Assembly (NCBI GenBank): GCA_050246635.1
Contig: JBFWVR010000008.1
Span: 1-64,000, forward strand
Direction of reading: 5' to 3'
DNA length: 64,000 bases
From: JBFWVR01 sp050246635
Lineage (GTDB): Bacteria > Acidobacteriota > Vicinamibacteria > Vicinamibacterales > UBA2999
Shown: piece after piece, positions 1-7,678 of the stretch
Layout: each line of letters opens with the position of its first letter
Numbering within the stretch: the stretch's first letter is position 1
Made by a program: the position numbers and the translations under genes
The notes under the pieces: model-generated
What the model was told of the DNA's origin: nothing
Databases searched by the model: none
The model's input: the letters and a program-made list of their open reading frames with translations, nothing else

Positions 1-214
1 TCTGCGCGCCCATGTTCTCGAGCGGGTCCTTGAGGTCGATCTCCTTGGCCACCGTCACGCCGTCCTTGGTGATGGTGGGGGAGCCGAACTTCTTGTCGAG
101 GACGACGTTGCGGCCCTTGGGGCCGAGCGTCACCTTCACTGCGTCCGCGAGCTGGTTGACGCCGCGCAGGATCGCCTGGCGCGACTGCTCGCCGTAAGTA
201 ATCTGCTTCGCCAT
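1..214 (-). CDS. groEL: Chaperonin GroEL, N-terminal part (cut by window edge)
   Basis: This encodes the N-terminal 71 residues of the 60-kDa ring chaperonin that folds cytosolic proteins in an ATP cycle with GroES. The protein begins MAKQITYGEQSRQAIL and carries the family's nucleotide-binding segment TLGPKGRNVVLDKKFG followed by TKDGVTVAKEI. The ATG at 214 lies 19 nt after the groES stop, preceded by GGGGGAGAG as ribosome binding site, so the two genes form the usual groESL operon. The rest lies outside the window to the left. Confidence 0.97.
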   Translation of the reverse strand, partial: MAKQITYGEQSRQAILRGVNQLADAVKVTLGPKGRNVVLDKKFGSPTITKDGVTVAKEIDLKDPLENMGAQ

Positions 215-233
215 TGCTGGTTCTCTCCCCCTG

Positions 234-533
234 CTACTTCTTGCCGGCCTCGATCACGCCCAGGACCTCGTCCTCGCGCATGATCAGGTACTCCTCGCCA
301 TCGATCTTGATCTCCTGGCCGGAGTACTTCCCGAAGAGGATCGTGTCGCCCGACTGGACGTCGAGGGCGATCCGCTTGCCGTCCTTGTCGGCCTTGCCGG
401 CGCCAACGGCGATCACCTTGCCCTGCTGGGGCTTTTCCTTCGCCGAGTCGGGGATGATGATCCCCCCGACCTTCTGCTCTTCTTCCTCGATACGCTGAAC
501 GAGGATGCGGTCGTGAAGCGGTCTCAGAGCCAT
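234..533 (-). CDS. groES: Co-chaperonin GroES
   Basis: This is the 10-kDa co-chaperonin lid, 99 residues, the normal length. It starts MALRPLHDRILVQRIEEEE and contains the mobile loop with the hydrophobic tripeptide of GGIIIPDSAKEKPQ and the GDTILFGKYSG strand. An upstream in-frame GTG at 542 is possible, but GGAG lies 8 nt before the ATG at 533 and directly touches that GTG, so ATG 533 is chosen. It is the first gene of groES-groEL and is likely controlled by the HrcA-type operator at 641-667. Confidence 0.97.
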   Translation of the reverse strand: MALRPLHDRILVQRIEEEEQKVGGIIIPDSAKEKPQQGKVIAVGAGKADKDGKRIALDVQSGDTILFGKYSGQEIKIDGEEYLIMREDEVLGVIEAGKK

Positions 534-612
534 GTGGTGCACTCCAGCGTCGCGTGCTGCATGAAAAGGGTTACGGGTCGAAACTGCACGGAATTTGACA
601 GGTGTCCCGGCC

Positions 613-667
613 GACTGCTAGCAGTCACATCCCCTGTGGGCTAGCAGTCGTGCCGGACGACTGCTAA
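613..667. promoter_or_regulatory. CIRCE-like heat-shock operator with extra half-sites
   Basis: An inverted repeat CTAGCAGTC-N9-GACTGCTAA spans 641-667, with the arm length and 9-nt spacer of the HrcA-binding CIRCE element (consensus TTAGCACTC-N9-GAGTGCTAA). Both arms carry the same compensating change of C to G at the seventh arm position. A second perfect palindrome, GACTGCTAGCAGTC, lies at 613-626 and supplies two more half-sites in the opposite order. The position, about 108 nt upstream of groES, suits a repressor site. No hrcA gene is in the window. The rest of 534-612 shows no clear feature. Confidence 0.75.
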
Positions 668-714
668 TCATACGGGGGGTGCCGGAGGGGTGTCAAGGGG
701 ACGGGGCCTCGGCC

Positions 715-930
715 GCTGTGCGGCCTCGGTGGGACTCGCCTTCGGCGCGCGGGGACTCGCTGCGCTCGCTGGGACTCCCTGCGGTCGCTGGGACTCGCTG
801 CGCTCGCTGGGATCGCAGGTCCCTCACGCTGAAACACGTTCGTCGTCCGAGCGAGGCCGCGAAGCGGCCGAGTCCCAGCGACGTCCGACCCGCGATCCAG
901 GGAGGACGAGTCCTCGCGAGCGGAGCGAGT
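715..930. repeat. GC-rich foldback repeat array (locus 1)
   Basis: This non-coding stretch between groES and the Fis-type gene starts with direct units such as GGGACTCGCTGCGCTCGCTG (about 755-815). It ends with the same units inverted (CCGAGTCCCAGCGA near 868-881, GAGCGGAGCGAGTCC near 918-932), so the transcript could fold back on itself. A 31-bp segment at 851-881 recurs with one mismatch at 56752-56782. Open frames crossing it are low-complexity Arg/Ser/Ala translations and are not called as genes. Confidence 0.75.
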
Positions 931-931
931 C

Positions 932-1132
932 CTACTTCAGCTTGAGCTCCGCCATCTTGCGGGCGAGGGTGTTGCGGTGCACGCCAAGCGTGCCGGCGGC
1001 GCGGCCCAGGTTGCCGTCGCACTGCTGGACCACCTGCGTGATGAAGCGCTTCTCGAACTCCCGCTGGGCATCCTGGTAGCGGATGCCCTTGTCGACCATC
1101 TCGGTGACCAGGCGGTCGAGCAGCTCACGCAT
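932..1132 (-). CDS. Small Fis-type DNA-binding protein
   Basis: A 66-residue protein consisting almost only of the helix-turn-helix of the Fis/NtrC C-terminal family (HTH_8). Residues 20-66 read from AQREFEKRFITQVV to GVHRNTLARKMAELKLK, the recognition-helix pattern of that family. It lacks any receiver or AAA+ domain, so it acts alone or is a nucleoid/regulatory protein. Its ATG at 1132 overlaps the last 8 nt of purC, implying translational coupling. The targets are unknown. Confidence 0.85.
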   Translation of the reverse strand: MRELLDRLVTEMVDKGIRYQDAQREFEKRFITQVVQQCDGNLGRAAGTLGVHRNTLARKMAELKLK

Positions 1133-2036
1133 CGCCGGTCTCCAGCGGATGCCCGGTGAGGCGCCGGTAGGCGTCGAGGTACTTGTCGCGCGTGCGCGCC
1201 ACGACCTCCGGGGGCAGCGACGGCACGGGCGGCTGCTTGTTCCACCGGATCGACTCGAGGTAGTCGCGCACGTACTGCTTGTCGAAGCTCGGCTGCGCGC
1301 CCCCGGGCCGGTACTGATCCTTCGGCCAGTACCGCGACGAGTCGGGCGTCATGACCTCGTCGATCAGCAGCAGCTCGCCGGTGTCGGTCAGGCCGAACTC
1401 GAACTTCGTGTCGGCGAGGATGATGCCGCACGCGTCGGCGTGCGCGACGCCGTGGGCGTAGAGGGCGAGCGTCAGCTCGCGCAGGCGGCCGAGCAGGTCC
1501 GGCGCGACGAGCGTCGCCGCCTCGGCCTCGCTGATGTTCAGGTCGTGCCCGCTCTCGGCCTTCGTCGCCGGCGTGAAGATCGGCGCGGGCAGGCGGTCCG
1601 ACTCGACGAGCCCCGGTGGGAGGCGGTGGCCGCAGACCTGGCCGGTCGAGACGTAGTCCTTCCAGCCGGAGCCGGAGAGGTAGCCCCGCGCGACGCACTC
1701 GATCGGGAGTGGCGTGGTCCGCCGCACGAGCATCGACCGGCCGGCCAGCACGTCGGCGTGGCGCCGGGCCGCCTCGGGGTAGTCGGCGGCATCGGCCGAG
1801 ATCAGGTGGTTCGGGACGAGCCCGGCCGTGCGGCCGAACCAGAACCGGGAGAGTTGGGTCAGCACCCGGCCCTTGTCGGGAATGCCCGAGCCGAGGATGT
1901 AGTCGAACGCCGAGATGCGGTCGGTCGCAACCAGCAGGAGCGTGTCGCCCAGGTCGTACAGGTCGCGGACCTTGCCACGGCGCAGGAGCGGCAGCCCGTC
2001 GAGGGCCGTATCGAGGAGCGGGGCTGATGTCGTCAC
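1125..2036 (-). CDS. purC: Phosphoribosylaminoimidazole-succinocarboxamide synthase
   Basis: SAICAR synthase joins aspartate to CAIR in purine synthesis, using ATP. The 303-residue protein is of the longer, yeast Ade1-like form (the E. coli enzyme is about 237). It shows GKVRDLYDLGD, the ATDRISAFD motif, RGYLSGSGWKDY, IFTPATKAESGHD and LADTKFEFG. No ATG exists near the N-terminus; GTG at 2036 gives the expected start VTTSAPLLDTALDG. No good Shine-Dalgarno sequence precedes it. It is coupled to the downstream Fis-type gene by an 8-nt overlap. Confidence 0.93.
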   Translation of the reverse strand: MTTSAPLLDTALDGLPLLRRGKVRDLYDLGDTLLLVATDRISAFDYILGSGIPDKGRVLTQLSRFWFGRTAGLVPNHLISADAADYPEAARRHADVLAGRSMLVRRTTPLPIECVARGYLSGSGWKDYVSTGQVCGHRLPPGLVESDRLPAPIFTPATKAESGHDLNISEAEAATLVAPDLLGRLRELTLALYAHGVAHADACGIILADTKFEFGLTDTGELLLIDEVMTPDSSRYWPKDQYRPGGAQPSFDKQYVRDYLESIRWNKQPPVPSLPPEVVARTRDKYLDAYRRLTGHPLETGDA

Positions 2037-2091
2037 GGGTGAAGGCGTGCAGATGGGTGAAAAATGAGCATGGTAGCCGAAGCCCGCGGCC

Positions 2092-2120
2092 GGGACAACC
2101 ACGACCGGCTCATGTAGTAT
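2092..2120 (+). promoter_or_regulatory. Candidate sigma-70 type promoter
   Basis: GGGACA (2092-2097), a 17-nt spacer and TAGTAT (2115-2120) each match four of six consensus positions. The -10 box ends 9 nt before the TTG start of the next gene, so the mRNA would have almost no leader. Confidence 0.4.
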
Positions 2121-2129
2121 TGAACCGTT

Positions 2130-3188
2130 TTGCGCAACGCCGTTCGCACCCTGCTGATCACGGCCCTGGGGCTCGGCCTGTTCGCCTGGTTCCTGAGGAA
2201 CGCCGATCTCGCGAGCGTCTGGCAGGCGATGCGGACCGCGGACTGGACCCTGCTCGGGCTGACCCTGCTGCTCAACGTCGGCACCTTCTTCATCCGCGCC
2301 GAGCGGTGGCAGTACCTGCTCTCGCCCCTCGGGCCCACCCGTTTTTCGGTGGCCTTCCGGACCACGCTCATCGGCTTCGCGGCCTCGGCCGTGCTGCCCG
2401 CCCGTGCCGGGGAGGTCCTGCGGCCGTACCTGCTGGCGCGCCGCGAGCAGCTCGACGCCTCCGCGACCTTCGCGACCATCGTCGTCGAGCGCATCCTCGA
2501 CCTCGCGGCCGTGCTGGTGCTGCTGGCCGGGTACCTGCTCGTGTTCGGATCGGCGGCGGCGGTGACCGCCCCCGCCCTGTACCGGGCCGTGCAGCTGGGC
2601 GCCTGGGTCATGACGCCGATTGGCCTCGGCGCGCTGGTCGTGATGATGGTCCTCGCGGCGCACCCCGAGCGGCTCCACGGGCTGGTCCTGCGGATCGAGC
2701 GCGTGGCGCCCGAGCGGCTGGCGCACGCGGTGGCAAGCTTCGCCCGATCGTTCGCGCTCGGGCTGGCCGTGGTGCGGCGTCCGGACCGGCTGCTGGCCAG
2801 CCTGGGGATGTCGCTGTTGCTGTGGCTGGTGATTGGCACCATCATCTGGCTGTCGGCCCGCGCGGTCGGCATCGTGATGCCGTTCGCCGGCTCGTTCCTG
2901 CTGATGGCGATGATCGTGGTGGGCGTGGCCATCCCGACCCCCGGCGGGGTCGGCGGCGTGCACGAGGCGTTCCGCCTGGGCGCGACGGCCTTCTTCGGCG
3001 CGCCGAACGACGCGGCGGTCGGCGCGGCCATCCTGTTCCACGGCATCGGCCTCGTGCCGGTGCTGGGCCTGGGGCTGTACTTCGCGGCGCGCGACGGCCT
3101 GGGCATGGGCCGGCTCCAGGCACTGGCCGGGGAGGCCAGCGCCGCCGAGGAGCCGCCACCGCTCGACGAGATCGAGGCGCGGCCCTGA
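2130..3188 (+). CDS. UPF0104/lysylphosphatidylglycerol synthetase-type integral membrane protein
   Basis: A 352-residue polytopic membrane protein of the YbhN/AglD/MprF flippase-domain family, with about eight hydrophobic segments (for example residues 7-20, 42-50, 130-150 and 225-245). The family hallmarks RAERWQYLL, LPARAGEVLRPYLLARR, TIVVERILDLAAVL and PTPGGVGGVHEA are present. Members are thought to move lipids or lipid-linked sugars across the inner membrane; the substrate here is unknown. The start is TTG at 2130; no ATG fits the first membrane helix. It is divergent from purC. Confidence 0.85.
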   Translation: MRNAVRTLLITALGLGLFAWFLRNADLASVWQAMRTADWTLLGLTLLLNVGTFFIRAERWQYLLSPLGPTRFSVAFRTTLIGFAASAVLPARAGEVLRPYLLARREQLDASATFATIVVERILDLAAVLVLLAGYLLVFGSAAAVTAPALYRAVQLGAWVMTPIGLGALVVMMVLAAHPERLHGLVLRIERVAPERLAHAVASFARSFALGLAVVRRPDRLLASLGMSLLLWLVIGTIIWLSARAVGIVMPFAGSFLLMAMIVVGVAIPTPGGVGGVHEAFRLGATAFFGAPNDAAVGAAILFHGIGLVPVLGLGLYFAARDGLGMGRLQALAGEASAAEEPPPLDEIEARP

Positions 3189-3216
3189 GGCGCCGCGCAC
3201 ACGCGGGAGGCAGACC

Positions 3217-3681
3217 GTGAAGTGTCCGTACTGCGGCCATCTCGGCGACAAGGTCGTCGACTCGCGCGAGAGCAAGGAAGGCGACGTCATCCGGCGCCGG
3301 CGGCAGTGCCTGAACGACGACTGCCACAAGCGCTTCACCAGCTACGAGCGGATCGACGAGATCCCCTACATGGTGGTGAAGAAGGACGGCACGCGGGAGC
3401 GGTTCGAGCGGCAGAAACTCGTTGCGGGCCTGCTCAAGGCCTGCGAGAAGCGGCCCGTGAGCGTCGCGGCCATCGAGGACATCGCCGATCGGGTCGAGCT
3501 GATGCTGCAGGAGCGGCCCGAGAAGGAGATCGGCACGACGGAGATCGGCGCCTTCGTCATGCAGGAGCTCAAGCGGCTCGACAAGGTCGCGTACGTGCGC
3601 TTCGCCTCGGTGTACCGGCACTTCCGCGACATCGGGGAGTTCATGAGCGAGCTCAAGGACCTGCTGAACGGCAAGGAGTAA
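3217..3681 (+). CDS. nrdR: Transcriptional repressor NrdR
   Basis: NrdR represses ribonucleotide reductase genes in response to dATP/ATP. The 154-residue protein has an N-terminal zinc ribbon (C3, C6, C31, C36) followed by an ATP-cone domain from about residue 49 (VVKKDGTRERFERQK to the C-terminus). GTG at 3217 follows GGGAGG at good spacing. The second zinc pair is C31-X4-C36 (QCLNDDCHKRF) rather than the common CXXC, an unusual spacing. No NrdR box or nrd gene was found in the window. Confidence 0.93.
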   Translation: MKCPYCGHLGDKVVDSRESKEGDVIRRRRQCLNDDCHKRFTSYERIDEIPYMVVKKDGTRERFERQKLVAGLLKACEKRPVSVAAIEDIADRVELMLQERPEKEIGTTEIGAFVMQELKRLDKVAYVRFASVYRHFRDIGEFMSELKDLLNGKE

Positions 3682-3691
3682 GGAGGCCGCG

Positions 3692-5965
3692 GTGGCGACC
3701 CGAGGTCCGCTGAGCGTCCCGGCGTCTGGCGGCCGGCCGTCGGGCACGGCCACCGGCCGGCGGCCGTTCCGCGACAACCCGCCGCTCATCCTGCTGGTGG
3801 CCGCCCTGCTGCTGGCGGCCCTGTTCGGCATCCTCGCGCTCGCCGACCGCACGTCGCGGCTGTCCCCGGACTTCCTGACGGAAGTCGTGCTCTACGCGCT
3901 CTCCGCCACCAACCTCATGATGCTGCTCGCGCTGGGCTTCGTCCTGGCGCGGAACGTCGTCAAGCTGCTGGTCGAGCGGCGGCGGGCGATCCCGTTCGTG
4001 CGTTTCCGCGCGAAGCTCGTCTTCACCCTGCTCGGCATGACGCTCATCCCCGCGGTCCTCGTGCTGATCGTGGGCAGCCGCGTCGTGCTGACGGCAGTGG
4101 ATCGGTGGTTCAACGCGCCGATGGAGGAGATCCTCGCGTCGGCCAACAGCATCGCCGCCGACTACTACCAGGAGCGCCAGCGCATCGTCGCCGAGCAGGC
4201 GTCGCGGCTGGCCCGGGTGCTGGCGCCCGTGAACCTCGCGGACGCGGACGTGGGGCCCGTACGCGATGCCGTCGCGCCGGAGGTCAACCGGCAGTGGATC
4301 GGCATGGTGCAGGTCTACCGCGTGACGGGGGCGGGGGGCACGCTCGCCGTCGAGCCGGTCGTGGACGTCGCGGCGCCCTCGATGCCGCAGGGCTGGGCGC
4401 GTGCCTCCGCGGATCGGCTCGCCGCGCGCGCCGCCGCCGGCGACGACCAGTCGTGGATGCTGGAGCCCATGGCGGGCGGCGGCGAGTTGCTGCGCGCCGC
4501 GAGCGTCGTGCGCGACAACACCGGGCGTGTCACCGGGGTGGTGGTGGCGTCCGACTACCTGTCGGGTGACCTGGCGGAGCGGTCGCGGCGCATGACCCGC
4601 GCCTACGAGGACTACACGCAGCTCCGCGTGCTCAAGCAGCCCCTCGCCGGGGTGTACCTCTCGTTCTTCGTGATGGTGACGCTCCTGATCCTCGTCGGCT
4701 CGACGTGGATGGGGTTCTACCTCGCGAAGCGGATCACCCGCCCCGTGCAGATGCTCTCGGTCGCCGCCCGCGAGATCGGGGCCGGGCATTACGACCATCG
4801 CATCGAGCACGAGGCCGCCGACGAGTTCGGCTCGATGGTCGAGTCGTTCAACACGATGGCGGCGGAGCTGGCGTCGAGCCGGCGGCGCCTGGAACGGGCG
4901 ACGCACGATCTCGAGCGCAAGCACGGCGAGGTCGAGGCGCGGCGGCGGTACATCGAGACGGTGCTGGAGCGGGTCGCGACCGGGGTCGTGTCGATCGATC
5001 CCGCCGGCCGGATCTCCACGATCAACTCGGCCGCGGTGGCGCTGCTCGGCGTGGCCCCGGATGCGGTCGGGCAGCCGGCCGTGGACGTCTTCGGCTCCCA
5101 GGACCTGGCCGCGGTCAACGGCATCCTCGACCAGGCGGCGCGGGCGCGCTCCGAGTCGGTCGCGCAGGAGGTCTCGATCGTCCGCGAGGGGCGCGAACAG
5201 CACCTGTCGGCCGTCGCGACACGCCTGGCCGCCGCCGACGGCGCCTTCGAGGGGACCGTGCTGGTGATCGACGACGTGACGCCGCTGGTGCGGGCCCAGA
5301 AGGTCGCGGCGTGGCGCGAGGTGGCGCGGCGGCTGGCGCACGAGATCAAGAACCCGTTGACCCCGATCCAGCTCTCGGCCGAGCGCCTGCGCCGCAAGCT
5401 GGGCGGCCTCGAGCCGCCGCTCGACGCCCTCGTCGAGGAGTGCACGACCACGATCATCGGCGAGGTGGAGTCGCTCAAGGGCCTCGTCGACGAGTTCTCG
5501 CAGTTCGCGCGGATGCCCGCGCCGCGCGCGACGCCCACGGCGCTCAACCAGCTGCTCGACGACACACTGGAGCTCTACGACGGCCTGTTCCCCGGCGTGC
5601 GCTTCGAGCGGCGCCCGGCGCCGGGCCTGCCACCCGTGCGGGTCGACCCGGAGCAGATCAAGCGGGTCGTCATCAACCTGATCGACAATGCCATCGAGGC
5701 CATGGACCGTCGCGGCCACGTCGTCCTCGAGACTGCCCACGACCCCGTGCAGGGTGTCGTGCGGGTGACGGTCGCCGACGACGGCCCGGGGATCCCGGCC
5801 TCGGAGCGGGAGAAGCTGTTCCTGCCGTACTACTCGACGAAGAACCGGGGCTCCGGCCTCGGGCTCGCGATCGTGCGGCGCATCGTGGCCGAGCATGGCG
5901 GCACGGTGGATGTCGCCGACAACGAGCCACGCGGGACGCGGTTCACGATTGAGCTGCCAGCCTGA
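3692..5965 (+). CDS. ntrY: NtrY-type membrane sensor histidine kinase
   Basis: A 757-residue membrane kinase that should phosphorylate the NtrX-type regulator encoded at 6290. Domains: transmembrane helices near 28-50, 66-88 and 108-132, an extracytoplasmic region, a fourth helix near 318-340, HAMP from about 340, a PAS domain near 420-520, and a HisKA domain with H550 in RRLAHEIKNPLTPIQLSAER. The ATPase domain has N666 (LIDNAIEAM), DDGPGIP and GSGLGLAI. GTG 3692 follows TAAGGAGG. The signal sensed is not visible; the family handles nitrogen, redox or envelope cues. Confidence 0.92.
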   Translation: MATRGPLSVPASGGRPSGTATGRRPFRDNPPLILLVAALLLAALFGILALADRTSRLSPDFLTEVVLYALSATNLMMLLALGFVLARNVVKLLVERRRAIPFVRFRAKLVFTLLGMTLIPAVLVLIVGSRVVLTAVDRWFNAPMEEILASANSIAADYYQERQRIVAEQASRLARVLAPVNLADADVGPVRDAVAPEVNRQWIGMVQVYRVTGAGGTLAVEPVVDVAAPSMPQGWARASADRLAARAAAGDDQSWMLEPMAGGGELLRAASVVRDNTGRVTGVVVASDYLSGDLAERSRRMTRAYEDYTQLRVLKQPLAGVYLSFFVMVTLLILVGSTWMGFYLAKRITRPVQMLSVAAREIGAGHYDHRIEHEAADEFGSMVESFNTMAAELASSRRRLERATHDLERKHGEVEARRRYIETVLERVATGVVSIDPAGRISTINSAAVALLGVAPDAVGQPAVDVFGSQDLAAVNGILDQAARARSESVAQEVSIVREGREQHLSAVATRLAAADGAFEGTVLVIDDVTPLVRAQKVAAWREVARRLAHEIKNPLTPIQLSAERLRRKLGGLEPPLDALVEECTTTIIGEVESLKGLVDEFSQFARMPAPRATPTALNQLLDDTLELYDGLFPGVRFERRPAPGLPPVRVDPEQIKRVVINLIDNAIEAMDRRGHVVLETAHDPVQGVVRVTVADDGPGIPASEREKLFLPYYSTKNRGSGLGLAIVRRIVAEHGGTVDVADNEPRGTRFTIELPA

Positions 5966-6000
5966 TGCGCGTCAGCGTGCCAGATCGAAAATGCATACAC

Positions 6001-6275
6001 GGAGACACGGAGGCACGGAGGCACGGAGGCACGGAGCCTTGCGGCTCCGATTTTAGGTTGAAGATTTGAGATTTAAGATTGAAGACGGTCGACGATTGAC
6101 AATTGGCTGGGAGCACTGAGGCAGGCAGCAGGCGCGCAACGTGTGGTGCCCTTCACCCGAGTGTGGCGGCAGGCCCTTCGGGCGGTGTTCACTTCTCAGT
6201 CTTCAATCTTCAATCTCAAATCTTCAATCTAAAATCGGAGCCGCAGGCTCCGTGTCTCCGTGCCTCCGTGTCCGC
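6001..6275. repeat. Imperfect long inverted-repeat element between ntrY and ntrX
   Basis: The whole 324-nt gap between the kinase and regulator genes is non-coding. Its left arm (6001-6086) runs from iterations of GGCACGGA through GCGGCTCCGATTTTAG to AAGATTTGAGAT. The right arm (6199-6275) is its reverse complement with few mismatches. The 112-nt centre shows nothing recognisable. The AT-rich inner half of each arm contrasts with the 70 % GC surroundings. It looks like an inserted foldback element or a very large hairpin; no transposase is present. Confidence 0.85.
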
Positions 6276-6289
6276 ATTGCGATAGATAG

Positions 6290-7645
6290 ATGGCTTCGAT
6301 CCTGATCGTTGACGACGAACCCGGCGTGCGCTCCTCGTTGACGGGCGTGCTGTCGGACGAGGGGTTCGACGTCGAGGCGGTCGCGAGCGGCGAGGAGTGC
6401 CTCGACCGCGCCATTCGCGGCACCTACGATGTCATCGTGCTGGACGTCTGGCTCCCGGGCATGGACGGGCTGGCGACGCTGCAGCGGCTCCGCGAGCGGC
6501 GGGTCGAGGCGCAGGTCGTCATCATCTCGGGGCACGGCAACATCGAGTCGGCGGTGCGGGCGATCAAGATGGGCGCCTTCGACTTCGTCGAGAAGCCGCT
6601 GTCGCTCGAGAAGACCGTGCTCGTCGTGCGCAACGCCCTGCGCCAGCGCGACCTGGAGGCCGAGAACCGGGCGCTCCGTGCGCGGGTCGATCGCCAGCAC
6701 GTGATGGTCGGGGAGAGCTACGCGATGCGCCAGTTGCGCGAGCAGGTGGCCATGGCGGCGCCGACGAACGGCCGGGTGCTCATCTACGGCGAGAACGGCA
6801 CCGGCAAGGAGCTCGTCGCGCGGGGCGTGCACCAGGCGAGCCGGCGGCGGGCAGGGCCGTTCATCGAGGTCAACTGCGCCGCGATTCCCGAGGAGCTGAT
6901 CGAGTCGGAGCTCTTCGGCCACGTGAAGGGCGCCTTCACCGGCGCGGTCGCCGACAAGCCGGGCCGCTTCGAGCAGGCGGGGGGCGGCACGATCTTCCTG
7001 GACGAGATCGGCGACATGAGCCTGAAGACGCAGGCCAAGGTCCTGCGCGTGCTCCAGGAGCAGGTCGTCGAGCGGGTGGGCGGCACCGATCGCGTCAAGG
7101 TGGACGTCCGCGTGCTCGCCGCGACCAACAAGGACCTGCCGGCGGAGATCCGCGCCGGACGGTTCCGCGAGGACCTCTATTTCCGCCTCAACGTGATCCC
7201 GATCTTCGTGCCGCCGCTGCGCGACCGGCAGGACGACATCCCGCTGCTCGCGGACCACTTCATGGCGATCATGGCCGTCGAACACGGCCGCCGGCCGAAG
7301 CGGCTGGCGCCCGAGGCGGTGGCGCGCCTCCAGCACTACCCGTGGCCGGGCAACGTGCGGGAGCTGCGCAACGTCATCGAGCGGCTGATGATCATGGTCC
7401 CGGGCGACACGATCACCGCGCAGGATCTCGGGTTCCTCGGCCACGACGGCGTTGGCACGCCCGTGCCGGCGGCCGACACGCGGCTGCCGCTGGCCGAGGC
7501 GCGGGAGCGCTTCGAGCGCGACTACATCCTCACCGCGCTCGCGGAGCACCAGGGCAACATCTCGCGCACGGCCGACGACCTCGGCGTGGAGCGCAGCAAC
7601 CTCTACAAGAAGATGCGGTCCTTCGGCATCGCGCCCTCCCGCTGA
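6290..7645 (+). CDS. ntrX: NtrX-type sigma-54-dependent response regulator
   Basis: A 451-residue activator with a receiver domain (phospho-acceptor D52 in VLDVWLPGMDG), an AAA+ domain (Walker A GENGTGKE at 167-174, sigma-54-contact motif GAFTGA at 214-219, Walker B IFLDEIGDM) and a C-terminal Fis-type helix-turn-helix (SRTADDLGVERSNLYKKM). It should activate sigma-54 promoters when phosphorylated by the upstream NtrY-type kinase. The ATG at 6290 has no obvious Shine-Dalgarno sequence. A sigma-54-like promoter in this window lies before pilM, but no link is shown. Confidence 0.95.
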   Translation: MASILIVDDEPGVRSSLTGVLSDEGFDVEAVASGEECLDRAIRGTYDVIVLDVWLPGMDGLATLQRLRERRVEAQVVIISGHGNIESAVRAIKMGAFDFVEKPLSLEKTVLVVRNALRQRDLEAENRALRARVDRQHVMVGESYAMRQLREQVAMAAPTNGRVLIYGENGTGKELVARGVHQASRRRAGPFIEVNCAAIPEELIESELFGHVKGAFTGAVADKPGRFEQAGGGTIFLDEIGDMSLKTQAKVLRVLQEQVVERVGGTDRVKVDVRVLAATNKDLPAEIRAGRFREDLYFRLNVIPIFVPPLRDRQDDIPLLADHFMAIMAVEHGRRPKRLAPEAVARLQHYPWPGNVRELRNVIERLMIMVPGDTITAQDLGFLGHDGVGTPVPAADTRLPLAEARERFERDYILTALAEHQGNISRTADDLGVERSNLYKKMRSFGIAPSR

Positions 7646-7678
7646 CGACGCGGTGCCGCCGGACCGCGCGGACGGCGA

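Noticed and set aside
595..623. TTGACA on the plus strand as a -35 box
   Set aside because: No -10 box at proper spacing and no plus-strand gene follows.
690..1079. Open frames over the GC-rich region upstream of the Fis-type gene
   Set aside because: Translations are low-complexity Arg/Ser/Ala made by the foldback repeat, with no start signals or domain patterns.
1616..3220. Long plus-strand frame over purC and the flippase-like gene
   Set aside because: Shadow of the two real genes; composition is Arg/Pro/Ala-rich with no domain signal.
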